From Candidatus Thiodictyon intracellulare (GTDB lineage: Bacteria > Pseudomonadota > Gammaproteobacteria > Chromatiales > Chromatiaceae), in contig JADNEJ010000010.1 in NCBI GenBank assembly GCA_016292295.1, forward strand, positions 1-6,375: DNA of 6,375 nucleotides, given 5' to 3'. The notes under the pieces were generated by a model. It ran no database searches. It saw only the letters and a list, made by a program, of their open reading frames with translations, and was not told the origin of the DNA. The position numbers were made by a program, and so were the translations under genes. Of the stretch, positions 1 to 6,282 are shown piece by piece. How positions within the stretch are numbered: position 1 is the first letter of the stretch; each line of letters starts with the position of its first letter.

Positions 1-103
1 CGAGTTGTTCGGTGGAGAGGGTCTAGTCGAGCATAGGGACGCTAGTATATCGACGCCGGCCGGTTACGCTAGGGTCATGAGAGAAAATCTCAGATGAGAC
101 GTG

Positions 104-127
104 TATTATATTAGTGGTTAGACTAAT
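104..127 (+). promoter_or_regulatory. AT-rich leader with weak -10-like site and small inverted repeat
   Basis: TATTAT at 104-109 (or TATATT at 107-112) resembles a -10 box in an otherwise GC-rich region. No convincing -35 hexamer lies 16-18 bases upstream. A six-base inverted repeat, ATTAGT (110-115) and ACTAAT (122-127) with a six-base loop, follows. This is the best candidate region for a trpF promoter or operator, but the evidence is weak. The rest of 1-103 shows no recognisable gene end. Confidence 0.2.
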
Positions 128-130
128 TCC

Positions 131-186
131 TGACGACTGACGACTGACGACTGACGACTGACCACCGAGCACTGACCAATGACCAG
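131..186. repeat. Heptanucleotide tandem repeat abutting trpF start
   Basis: The unit TGACGAC is repeated perfectly four times (131-158), followed by four degenerate units: TGACCAC, CGAGCAC, TGACCAA and TGACCAG. The array stays in seven-base register through the trpF ATG at 179, so the first codons of trpF lie inside the last two units. It takes up the whole place where a ribosome binding site would be, and no good Shine-Dalgarno sequence is visible. Similar seven-base short tandem repeats are familiar from cyanobacteria and some purple bacteria (general knowledge). Copy-number change here would alter leader length in steps of seven. Confidence 0.9.
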
Positions 187-791
187 AACCCGCGTTAAGA
201 TGTGTGGTTTGACCCGACCGCAGGACGTCGCGGCGGCGGTGGCGGCGGGGGTCGATGCGATCGGGCTGGTCTTTTATCCGCCGAGCCCGTGCGCGGTGAC
301 CCTGGACCTGGCCCGTGAACTCTGTGGCTTGCTTCCGCCCTTCGTCAGCGCCGTCGGGCTTTTCGTGGACGAATCGGCCGCTCAGATCCGACGCATCCTG
401 GAGCAGGTGCCGCTGGACCTGATGCAGTTTCATGGCGAGGAGCCGCCCGCGTTGTGCGAGAGTGTCGGCCGGCGCTGGCTCAAGGCGATTCGGATGCGTC
501 CAGGGGTCGATCTGAGCGCCGTGGCACAGCGCTACCGGGGGGCCGCCGGGCTCCTGCTCGATGCCTATAACCCGGCGCTTCCGGGGGGGACCGGGGCGGC
601 CTTCGACTGGGGGCGCATACCCCCCGCGTTGGCGCCCAGGATCGTCCTCGCCGGGGGGCTCGATCCAACAAACGTCGCCGGGGCTATCGCCCGCGTGCGG
701 CCCTACGCCGTCGATGTGAGCTGTGGTGTGGAGGCCGCCCGGGGCCTAAAGGACCCGGCGAAGATTTACGCATTCATGCAAGGGGTACGAG

Positions 792-820
<29 letters not shown>
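179..820 (+). CDS. trpF: Phosphoribosylanthranilate isomerase TrpF
   Basis: This cytoplasmic (beta-alpha)8-barrel enzyme converts N-(5-phosphoribosyl)anthranilate to CdRP in tryptophan synthesis. At 213 residues it has the usual length. Family landmarks are KMCG with the general base Cys9, QFHGEE (83-88), LLLDAY with the general acid Asp128, GGTG (136-139) followed by [13 protein letters not shown] (157-166) and the phosphate-binding VDVSCGVE (178-185). Two positions are unusual. FYPPSPCAV has Cys38 (codon TGC at 290-292) where the family has SPR; this aligns with Arg36 of the Thermotoga maritima enzyme, an active-site residue. Ser-Ser-Gly-Val-Glu is also changed to Ser-Cys-Gly-Val-Glu. The ATG at 179 is chosen because the conserved beta-1 strand begins six residues later. 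The last 29 bases overlap trpB, implying translational coupling. The identity is certain; full activity is less so because of Cys38. Confidence 0.96.
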
Positions 821-2038
<1,218 letters not shown>

Positions 2039-2042
<4 letters not shown>

Positions 2043-2854
2043 GCCACATCGCTGAGCGTTTCGCCTCCCTTCAAGACCGTCGCCGCACGGCCCTGATTCC
2101 CTTTGTCACCGCCGGTGATCCGCACCCGTCCACGACGGTCCCCCTAATGCACGCCATGGTCGCGGCGGGGGCGGACCTGATCGAGCTGGGTGTTCCCTTC
2201 TCGGACCCCATCGCCGACGGCCCCGTGATCCAACGCGCCACCGAGCGCGCCCTGGCCCGCGGCGTGTCGCTGGCCAATGTGCTCAGTATAGTGCGCGCCT
2301 TCCGTGCCCAGGACCCGAACACCCCGGTGGTGCTGATGGGCTATCTGAACCCCATTGAGGTCATGGGTTATGAGCGCTTTGCCGTCGCCGCCCAGGCGGC
2401 CGGCGTGGACGGCGCCCTGGTGGTGGACATACCGCCGGAGGAGGGCGCCGAGCTGGTCGCCGCGCTACGCAGGCGGGGCCTGGATCTGGCCTATCTGCTT
2501 GCGCCCACCTCCACGCCGGAGCGCATCCGGCGCATCGGGGAGGTTGCGTCCGGCTTCGTCTACTATGTCGCGGTCAAGGGCGTGACCGGCGCCGGGCACC
2601 TGGACCTGGGCGCGGTGGCGGCCCGGGTGTCGGCCATTAAGTCGGCGATCTCCCTGCCGGTCGGTGTGGGGTTCGGGATTAAGGACGTGACCACCGCCGC
2701 CCAGGTCGCCGCAGTGGCCGACGCGGTCATCGTCGGTAGCGCCATCGTCAGCCGGATCGAGGCCCTGGAGCAAAGCCCCGAGGCGATCCCGGGCGCCATT
2801 GCCGAGTTCTTGGTCGACCTGCGTACGGCTATCGACGCCGTGGATGCCGCTTGA
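2039..2854 (+). CDS. trpA: Tryptophan synthase alpha subunit TrpA
   Basis: This TIM-barrel subunit cleaves indole-3-glycerol phosphate to indole and glyceraldehyde-3-phosphate and channels indole to TrpB. At 271 residues it has family length. The catalytic pair is in place: Glu49 in [10 protein letters not shown] and Asp60 in IADGP, the same numbers as in the Salmonella/E. coli enzyme. The mobile loop region [10 protein letters not shown] (180-189) and the phosphate-binding VGVGFGIKD (208-216) and IVGSAIV (231-237) are also present. Translation starts at GTG, which overlaps the trpB stop as GTGA. The ribosome site GGAGGG (2024-2029) lies nine bases before it, so trpB and trpA are probably coupled for equal subunit output. 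No sign of damage. No canonical terminator follows; an inverted-repeat element begins ten bases after the stop. Confidence 0.98.
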
Positions 2855-2863
2855 ATGGATTTT

Positions 2864-3004
2864 TTTAGCCACAAATGAACGCAAAAGACGCAAATGAATG
2901 CGAATAATCCTGAGGTCGATGTGTCTTCGCTGGTCACGCTTCGGAGGTATCTTATCCTCATCAATGGGATCATTTGCGTTGATTGGCGTTCATTTGCGGC
3001 CAAA
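2864..3004. repeat. Inverted-repeat element A between trpA and accD
   Basis: The two ends form a long imperfect inverted repeat. The left arm (2864-2896) contains CAAATGAACGC and ACGCAAATG; the right arm (2971-3004) is its complement apart from a few mismatches and one indel. The outer 20 bases match at 18 positions. About 74 bases separate the arms. Repeats of the type 'GCAAATGAACGCAAAT' are familiar in intergenic regions of many bacteria (general knowledge; I know no agreed name). It shares arm motifs and an inner block with the element after accD. As RNA it would fold into a long hairpin between trpA and accD. The T-run at 2860-2866 precedes the hairpin, so this is not a canonical terminator. 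Confidence 0.8.
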
Positions 3005-3011
3005 TTATCTT
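2983..3011 (+). promoter_or_regulatory. Possible accD promoter in right arm of element A
   Basis: TTGGCG (2983-2988) and TATCTT (3006-3011) are spaced by 17 bases and lie about 63 bases before the accD ATG. The -35 half lies inside the right arm of the inverted-repeat element. Both hexamers are only partial matches to sigma-70 consensus, so this is tentative. Confidence 0.22.
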
Positions 3012-3073
3012 CCTGAATTGAACGGTTCTTGATGTCGAGGGGCGCGAACGTGGCGATCAATAGAGAAACGACC

Positions 3074-3934
3074 ATGAGTTGGTTCGAGAAGCTGATGCCG
3101 AGCCGCATCCGCACCGAGGCTAGCCACAAGCGTGCCGTGCCGGAGGGGATCTGGGCCAAGTGCCCCGGCTGCAATGCCATCCTCTACCGGGCCGAACTGG
3201 AGCGTAACCTCGAGGTCTGCCCCAAGTGCAGCCACCACAACCGTATCCGCGCCCGCCGGCGCCTGGACAGCTTCCTTGACCCGGAGCCGCGCGAGGAACT
3301 AGGCGGCGAGATAGAGTCTGCCGATCCGCTCAGGTTCAAGGATCTCAAGCGCTACAAGGACCGCCTGGCTGCGGCCCAGAAGGCGACCGGCGAGAAGGAG
3401 GCGATAGTGGTCCTGCGCGGCCGTCTCAAGGGTGAGCCGATCGTCGCTGCCGCCTTCGAGTTCGAGTTCATGGGCGGCTCCATGGGTTCAGTGGTCGGCG
3501 AGCGCTTCGTGCGCGGGGTGGTGGGCGCCCTGGAGCAGGGCGTGCCCCTAGTCTGCTTCGCCGCGAGCGGCGGGGCGCGCATGCAGGAGAGCCTGTTTTC
3601 GCTGTTCCAGATGGCTAAGACCAGCACGGCCCTGGGGCAGTTGCGCGAGCGCGGCCTGCCCTTCATCTCGGTGATGACCGATCCGACCATGGGCGGCGTC
3701 TCGGCCAGTCTCGCGATGCTCGGTGACATCAACATCGCCGAGCCCGGTGCACTGATCGGCTTCGCCGGCCCCCGGGTGATCGAGCAGACGGTACGCGAGA
3801 AGCTCCCCGAGGGCTTCCAGCGAGCCGAATTCCTGATGGAAAAGGGAGCGCTCGACATGATCGTCGACCGCCGCGACCTGCGTGACCGCGTGAGCGACCT
3901 GCTCGCCATCCTGATGCGGCGCGGGCGGCATTGA
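3074..3934 (+). CDS. accD: Acetyl-CoA carboxylase carboxyltransferase subunit beta AccD
   Basis: AccD forms the carboxyltransferase with AccA and moves the carboxyl group from biotin on AccB to acetyl-CoA, giving malonyl-CoA for fatty acid synthesis. The 286-residue protein opens with the family's MSWFEKL. It carries the four-cysteine zinc ribbon Cys30, Cys33, Cys49 and Cys52, then the crotonase-like core with FMGGSMGS (132-139), ASGGARMQE (164-172), PTMGGVSAS (204-212) and [11 protein letters not shown]. It ends soon after the core and lacks the short acidic/proline tail of E. coli AccD, which is common. An upstream TTG at 3029 in the same frame would add 15 residues, but the ATG at 3074 fits the family start; an AGAGAA stretch (3062-3067) is a weak ribosome site. 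In many gammaproteobacteria folC follows accD; here it does not. Confidence 0.97.
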   Translation: MSWFEKLMPSRIRTEASHKRAVPEGIWAKCPGCNAILYRAELERNLEVCPKCSHHNRIRARRRLDSFLDPEPREELGGEIESADPLRFKDLKRYKDRLAAAQKATGEKEAIVVLRGRLKGEPIVAAAFEFEFMGGSMGSVVGERFVRGVVGALEQGVPLVCFAASGGARMQESLFSLFQMAKTSTALGQLRERGLPFISVMTDPTMGGVSASLAMLGDINIAEPGALIGFAGPRVIEQTVREKLPEGFQRAEFLMEKGALDMIVDRRDLRDRVSDLLAILMRRGRH

Positions 3935-3954
3935 GCCTGGAAGAAGCATTTGTT

Positions 3955-4073
3955 TCACGCAAAGACGCAAAGTTCTTTAATGCGATATCTCTGGCGCACG
4001 GTTCACCTGCTGGATGACGGGATCATCGTTTGCAACGTTTATTCTTTTTTGCGTTCTTGGCGTCTTTGTGTGA
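3955..4073. repeat. Inverted-repeat element B after accD
   Basis: The left arm TCACGCAAAGACGCAAAG (3955-3972) and the complement of the right arm (4056-4073) match at 16 of 18 positions, separated by about 83 bases. The 'CACGCAAAGACGCAAAG' repeat is widespread in bacterial intergenic DNA (general knowledge). Its arm motif ACGCAAAGACGCAAA is nearly identical to ACGCAAAAGACGCAAA in element A, and both have GGGATCAT followed by TTTGC close to the right arm (2966-2976 and 4019-4032). It starts 20 bases after the accD stop and may act as a transcript-end hairpin, but no T-run follows the second arm. Confidence 0.75.
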
Positions 4074-4150
4074 CCAATCGCCGATTTTTGGTTGAGCGGT
4101 CGGAATTGCTTTGTGTCCCGGTCGGCGCGTGCGCGTGATAGCCTAAGCTG

Positions 4151-4220
4151 GCCTTGATCATAATTCCGCCAACCTTGTTCAGTCCCGGCGTCGCTGCTCC
4201 TTTGCAGAACATGGTCTTGC
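4151..4220 (-). repeat. 70-bp dispersed repeat, copy 1 (inverted)
   Basis: Read on the minus strand, this stretch begins GCAAGACCATGTTCTGC and ends TGATCAAGGC. It aligns without gaps to 5026-5095 on the plus strand at 60 of 70 positions (counted by eye). It lies between similar flanking direct repeats: GCGCGTGATAGCCTA (4131-4145) and GCGCGTAAACCTA (4221-4233). A partial third match, about 18 of 21 bases, occurs at 4251-4271 where the antitoxin remnant begins. Function unknown. Confidence 0.8.
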
Positions 4221-4261
4221 GCGCGTAAACCTACACGGGCCGGCCGGCCTTGGGCGGATTT

Positions 4262-4490
4262 GTGATCAAGGTCCGTTTCGTCGAGCGCGCGGCCAAGGGT
4301 GAGCCATTCATTATCGCCAAGGCTGGCAACCCCTTGGTCAAGGTGATACCGCTTGATACCGCTGAAGGCGCAGGAGGCGGGTACGACGCACCGGCTCGGT
4401 TTCCTCAGGTGGGAAATTCTGGTCCCGGAGGATTTCGATCGTATGGGACAGGAGGAGATCGAGGCCCGCTTTACGGTCGGTGGGCCTTGA
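4262..4490 (+). pseudogene. Phd/VapB-type antitoxin remnant, frameshifted
   Basis: The reading frame from GTG 4262 gives VIKVRFVERAAKGEPFIIAK and then AGNPLVKVIPLD, the DNA-binding/dimerisation half of a Phd/YefM-like antitoxin (family pattern LVERAAKGE-IIAKAGKP-KV-PL). After about 4380 the conserved C-terminal part continues one frame over as THRLGFL, EILVPEDFDRMGQEEIEARF and then a stop at 4488-4490. One extra base in the GGAGGCGGG stretch (about 4372-4382) would explain the shift. The N-terminus also seems short: the usual NxHEAKTHLS segment between MIKV and RLVE is missing, which suggests a small deletion. The stop overlaps the start of the toxin remnant, as in intact antitoxin-toxin operons. 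I recognise the family from motifs only; no specific member is claimed. Confidence 0.75.
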
Positions 4491-4643
4491 ACCTGCTGCT
4501 TGATTGCTTTTGGTCAACTGCCACGCTGCACAAGGACCCCTTTCGATCGGCTGTTGGTCGCCCAGGCCCGCACTGAAGAGTTAACCCTGCTCACCACGGA
4601 CACGCTGGTGACGCAATACGGTGAGCCGAAGCGCCTCGTGTAA
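4487..4643 (+). pseudogene. VapC-type PIN-domain toxin remnant, internal deletion
   Basis: TTG at 4487 (probably an old ATG in an ATGA overlap with the antitoxin stop) begins LNLLLDCFW, the typical first strand of a VapC PIN ribonuclease with its first catalytic Asp. The sequence then jumps to LHKDPF. One base later in another frame it continues as DRLLVAQARTEELTLLTTD, ending LVTQYGEPKRLV and a stop at 4641-4643. These are the conserved last third of VapC, including the Asp of the TTD motif. Intact relatives have about 125-130 residues; only about 50 codons remain, so roughly 75 residues with the central acidic residue are lost, plus one frameshift between PF and DRLL (4541-4547). The toxin cannot be functional. 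Confidence 0.75.
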
Positions 4644-4706
4644 GAGAACGTCAACTGCAGCGCTCCGCCAATTTCCTGGGGCGTCGGTGCTCTCGGTCGG
4701 CGTTGA

Positions 4707-4736
4707 TTGCCCGCAATCTCGGGCTGCGGCTACGAT
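4707..4736 (+). promoter_or_regulatory. Candidate sigma-70 promoter upstream of Uma2 remnant
   Basis: TTGCCC (4707-4712), an 18-base spacer and TACGAT (4731-4736) form a reasonable sigma-70 promoter about 97 bases before the Uma2 ATG. The rest of 4644-4832 shows no reading frame with protein-like character. Confidence 0.35.
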
Positions 4737-4832
4737 GGCCTGAGTTTCTCGCGTTGCCCGCCGTCCGGACCGGAGCGCCGTACCCAAGTCGCGGCCCCCG
4801 GCCCGGCCAGACTACTCAATCGGAGGCCTTCG

Positions 4833-5519
4833 ATGTCCCCTCCCGCACTCGCGCAACCCTTGGCGTATTTCACCTGGAGCGACTACCGAATCCTGGTCCG
4901 ATGATGAGCGTTGGGAGCTGATCGACGGGGTGGCCTATGCCATGCCGGCCGCACCCTCGATCAAGCACCAGGACGTGGTCGGTCGGTTGTTCATCCGGAT
5001 CGAGCTGCCGCTACGAGGGGCCTTGGCAAGACCATGTTCCGCAAGGGAACGGTGATGCCGTGACTGAACAAGGTGAGCGTAATTATGATCAAGGCCCGCT
5101 ATGGGGGGACGCCTTGTCGCCCCTTTGTCGCCCCCACCGATGTCAAGCTTTCGGAGTCTGACGTGGTCCATCCGGGCATCCTGATGCTCTGCGATCCTGC
5201 CAGGATCACCCCGGGCCACATCGAAGGCGTCCCGGACCTGATCGTCGAGGTTCTGTCCCCCGGGACCTCGGCCAAGAACCTGCGCGTGCGCGATAAGAAG
5301 GCGTTCTATGAACGTGCCGGGGTCCGCGAATGTTTGGTCGTCGATCCGCTGGAGCAATACGCCATCCGTTTTCTCCTGGGCGCCGACGGATATGACAAGG
5401 GCACTGTCTTCGCCGCCGATGAGGTCCTGAGATCGGCCACATTAGAGGCGGTCGAGGTCTCGCTGTGGGAGGTGTTCGAGGTACCTGGGCCGGCGTCAGC
5501 CGCGCCTGGCGATGACTGA
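4833..5519 (+). pseudogene. Uma2-family (DUF820) PD-(D/E)XK nuclease remnant
   Basis: Uma2 proteins are putative restriction-like endonucleases of about 190 residues, often present in many copies in cyanobacteria and purple sulfur bacteria. ATG 4833 follows a good GGAGG (4822-4826) and reads MSPPALAQPLAYFTWSDYR. Near 4889 one extra A shifts the frame, and the family sequence resumes as SWSDDERWELIDGVAYAM and SIKHQDVVGRLFIRIE. Between about 5008 and 5108 lies an insert of about 88 bp. A further one-base shift in the G-run 5103-5108 returns to the first frame, giving GTPCRPFVAPTDVKLSESDV, LCDPARITP, VPDLIVEVLSPGTSAKN and FYERAGVRECLVVDP to the stop. The usual PDI Asp of the nuclease core is Gly here (VHPGILMLCD). 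Internal ATG/GTG starts could make a 148-residue fragment (from 5073), but it would lack the N-terminal part and that Asp. Confidence 0.85.
5026..5095 (+). repeat. 70-bp dispersed repeat, copy 2, inside the Uma2 remnant
   Basis: This stretch begins GCAAGACCATGTTCCGC and ends TGATCAAGGC. It matches the complement of 4151-4220 at 60 of 70 positions without gaps. It is flanked by an imperfect direct repeat, CCGCTACGAGGGG-CCTTG (5008-5025) and CCGCTATGGGGGG-ACG-CCTTG (5096-5116), as if the Uma2 target had been duplicated on insertion or repair. It also lies between GGGCCTTG (5018-5025) and its complement CAAGGCCC (5090-5097). Confidence 0.8.
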
Positions 5520-5534
5520 ATGGCTACTGGCAGG

Positions 5535-5558
5535 GGGACTGGGCGCGCGCCCAGTCCC
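5535..5558. terminator. Perfect 24-bp palindrome after the Uma2 remnant
   Basis: GGGACTGGGCGC is followed directly by its exact complement, giving a hairpin with a ten-pair stem and GCGC loop starting 16 bases after the Uma2 stop. Its place fits a transcript-end hairpin, but no T-run follows on either strand, so an intrinsic terminator is not proven. It could equally be a protein-binding palindrome. Confidence 0.45.
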
Positions 5559-5585
5559 GTAGGATGGCAAAAGCGCCCGTGACGA

Positions 5586-5619
5586 CACGGCGTTCCGGCT
5601 CCAAGGCCGGCGCGCCGTG
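5586..5619. repeat. GC-rich hairpin
   Basis: CACGGCG (5586-5592) pairs with CGCCGTG (5613-5619), and inside it CCGGC (5595-5599) pairs with GCCGG (5606-5610) around a six-base loop. Two bases per side (TT and CG) form a small internal loop. No T-run follows. It lies 27 bases after the 24-bp palindrome, in a stretch with no gene. Confidence 0.6.
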
Positions 5620-5720
5620 CCCATCGCTGAGGGGCGAGGCGTCGCAGGCCCGGCGCATGCGTTTGGCGGCTGCGCACGCTGCGCTTTGCAAATACTACTG
5701 TAAATATATTGTTAATCGCG

Positions 5721-5807
5721 TCTCCACGTTGCAGCGTGGGAATGCAATCTTCGCCGCGGAAGCCTCCCGAATGCGTACGCGGCGCTAGAGCGTGGGAGCG
5801 AGAACAG
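5721..5807. repeat. REP-like palindromic repeat with AGCGTGGGA units
   Basis: AGCGTGGGA occurs at 5733-5741 and 5789-5797. The first is preceded by CCACG (5724-5728), forming a short hairpin with CGTGG (5735-5739). The pattern 'CCACG..GCGTGGGAA' and 'AGAGCGTGGGAGCGAGAAC' matches a palindromic intergenic repeat family seen in many proteobacteria (general knowledge; recognised by eye). Its right end is interrupted by the MITE-like element at 5808. Confidence 0.6.
5800..5807. repeat. Target-site duplication, left copy (GAGAACAG)
   Basis: GAGAACAG here is identical to 6010-6017 on the far side of the 202-bp element. Joining the flanks gives an uninterrupted AGCGTGGGAGCGAGAACAG, the expected continuation of the REP-like repeat. 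Confidence 0.82.
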
Positions 5808-6009
5808 CGGCATTGTGTAGTAACTGCACGTAGTTATCGAATCAATTGCTTACGCAGAATCTGGGGGCAACTCAGTGCGATGCAGGTGAGTGGGTGTCGG
5901 GATCTGCCAGATTTCGGTGAGAAATCCGGCTGCCGGGGCTGGTTCAGAATCGGGAAGTCGTAGCCAAGTTACTGAATAAATAGCCATGTGCGTTTGCTAC
6001 ATAATGCCG
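5808..6009. mobile_element. 202-bp MITE-like element with TIRs and 8-bp target duplication
   Basis: The left end CGGCATTGTGTAGTAA (5808-5823) matches the complement of the right end (5994-6009) at 14 of 16 positions; over 30 bases (5808-5837 and 5980-6009) 23 match. Directly outside both ends is the same eight bases, GAGAACAG (5800-5807 and 6010-6017), a perfect target-site duplication. No convincing protein is encoded inside, so this looks like a non-autonomous miniature inverted-repeat element. It sits at the right edge of the REP-like repeat. Eight-base duplications occur in several IS families (for example ISAs1, IS66, ISL3, IS1595); the terminal sequence does not let me choose among them. 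Confidence 0.82.
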
Positions 6010-6017
6010 GAGAACAG
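6010..6017. repeat. Target-site duplication, right copy (GAGAACAG)
   Basis: This is the second copy of the eight-base duplication, immediately after the right terminal repeat. The sequence from here to 6119 contains no gene I can support. Confidence 0.82.
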
Positions 6018-6119
6018 GGCATCTGCGCCGCGATGGTCGCCAGTGCCTCCGGTATCAGGGCTCGATCCAGGTCGGCACCTGCGCATGGAATTCTGACTCT
6101 CTTTTGAAGGGCAACGACG

Positions 6120-6200
6120 ATGGCACGAGACGAGGCTTATCGAAGTGCGGAACAGAAGATTAAACGGCATTATGTAGCAACTCGATTTTGGCCATTTTAG
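6120..6200 (+). pseudogene. Truncated start of a possible leucine-rich-repeat protein
   Basis: ATG 6120 follows a good ribosome site, GAAGGG (6106-6111, eight bases away). It reads MARDEAYRSAEQKI, then KRHYVATRFWPF and a TAG at 6198-6200. The first 14 residues resemble the opening of bacterial leucine-rich-repeat proteins (M-x-R-D-E-A-Y-R-x-A-E-x-K-I), which normally continue into a GATELDLS-type segment; this is recalled from family appearance, not searched. The match stops where CGGCATTATGTAGCAA, the terminal sequence of the nearby MITE-like element, begins at 6165. The simplest reading is a gene cut by insertion of a related element, leaving 26 codons. A genuine small peptide is possible but less likely. 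Confidence 0.4.
6165..6182 (+). mobile_element. Third copy of the MITE terminal sequence; possible IS left end
   Basis: CGGCATTATGTAGCAACT is identical over its first 16 bases to the complement of the MITE right end and differs from the left end at two positions over 18. It points rightward, so an element would extend toward the window edge. No partner end or duplication of the preceding AGATTAAA is found before 6375, so the element, if complete, runs out of the window. Confidence 0.5.
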
Positions 6201-6204
6201 GCGA

Positions 6205-6241
6205 CCCCGATCATTGTGCCAGCCGCAACCGGCAATCGGGG
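6205..6241. repeat. Bulged hairpin upstream of possible edge gene
   Basis: CCCCGAT (6205-6211) pairs with ATCGGGG (6235-6241), and TGCC (6217-6220) with GGCA (6231-6234), leaving a five-base bulge and a ten-base loop. It is followed by a perfect tandem pair of GGGGGCCA (6239-6246 and 6247-6254). No T-run follows. It could be a leader structure for the reading frame at 6283. Confidence 0.4.
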
Positions 6242-6282
6242 GGCCAGGGGGCCAGGGTCCGCACGGCGGATCCTGGAGGACC

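Larger units (their letters stand above)
5520..6282. other. Gene-poor repeat region
   Basis: No intact gene is supported in this stretch of about 760 bases. The open frames here translate repeat sequence (5721-5807) or low-complexity GC-rich DNA. Content is the 24-bp palindrome, the 5586-5619 hairpin, an AT-rich patch (5689-5716), the REP-like repeat, the MITE-like element, the truncated reading frame at 6120 and the third terminal sequence at 6165. Confidence 0.6.

Noticed and set aside
23..433. 136-codon minus-strand frame opposite the leader and trpF
   Set aside because: It includes the translated heptamer repeat and the trpF antisense strand; no support as a gene.
2860..2866. T-run after trpA as an intrinsic terminator
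   Set aside because: No stable hairpin lies directly before the T-run; the inverted repeat comes after it.
3029..3073. TTG start giving AccD a 15-residue extension
   Set aside because: AccD proteins start at MSWF-type sequence, which begins at 3074; the extension is unlike the family.
2563..3180. 205-codon minus-strand frame spanning the end of trpA, element A and the start of accD
   Set aside because: It crosses two real genes and a repeat, has no ribosome site, and its protein has no recognisable motif.
3950..4138. 62-codon plus-strand frame after accD
   Set aside because: It translates the two arms and centre of inverted-repeat element B; there is no protein-family signal.
5709..5963. 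84-codon frame in the right-hand region
   Set aside because: Its sequence comes from the REP-like repeat and the left half of the MITE-like element.
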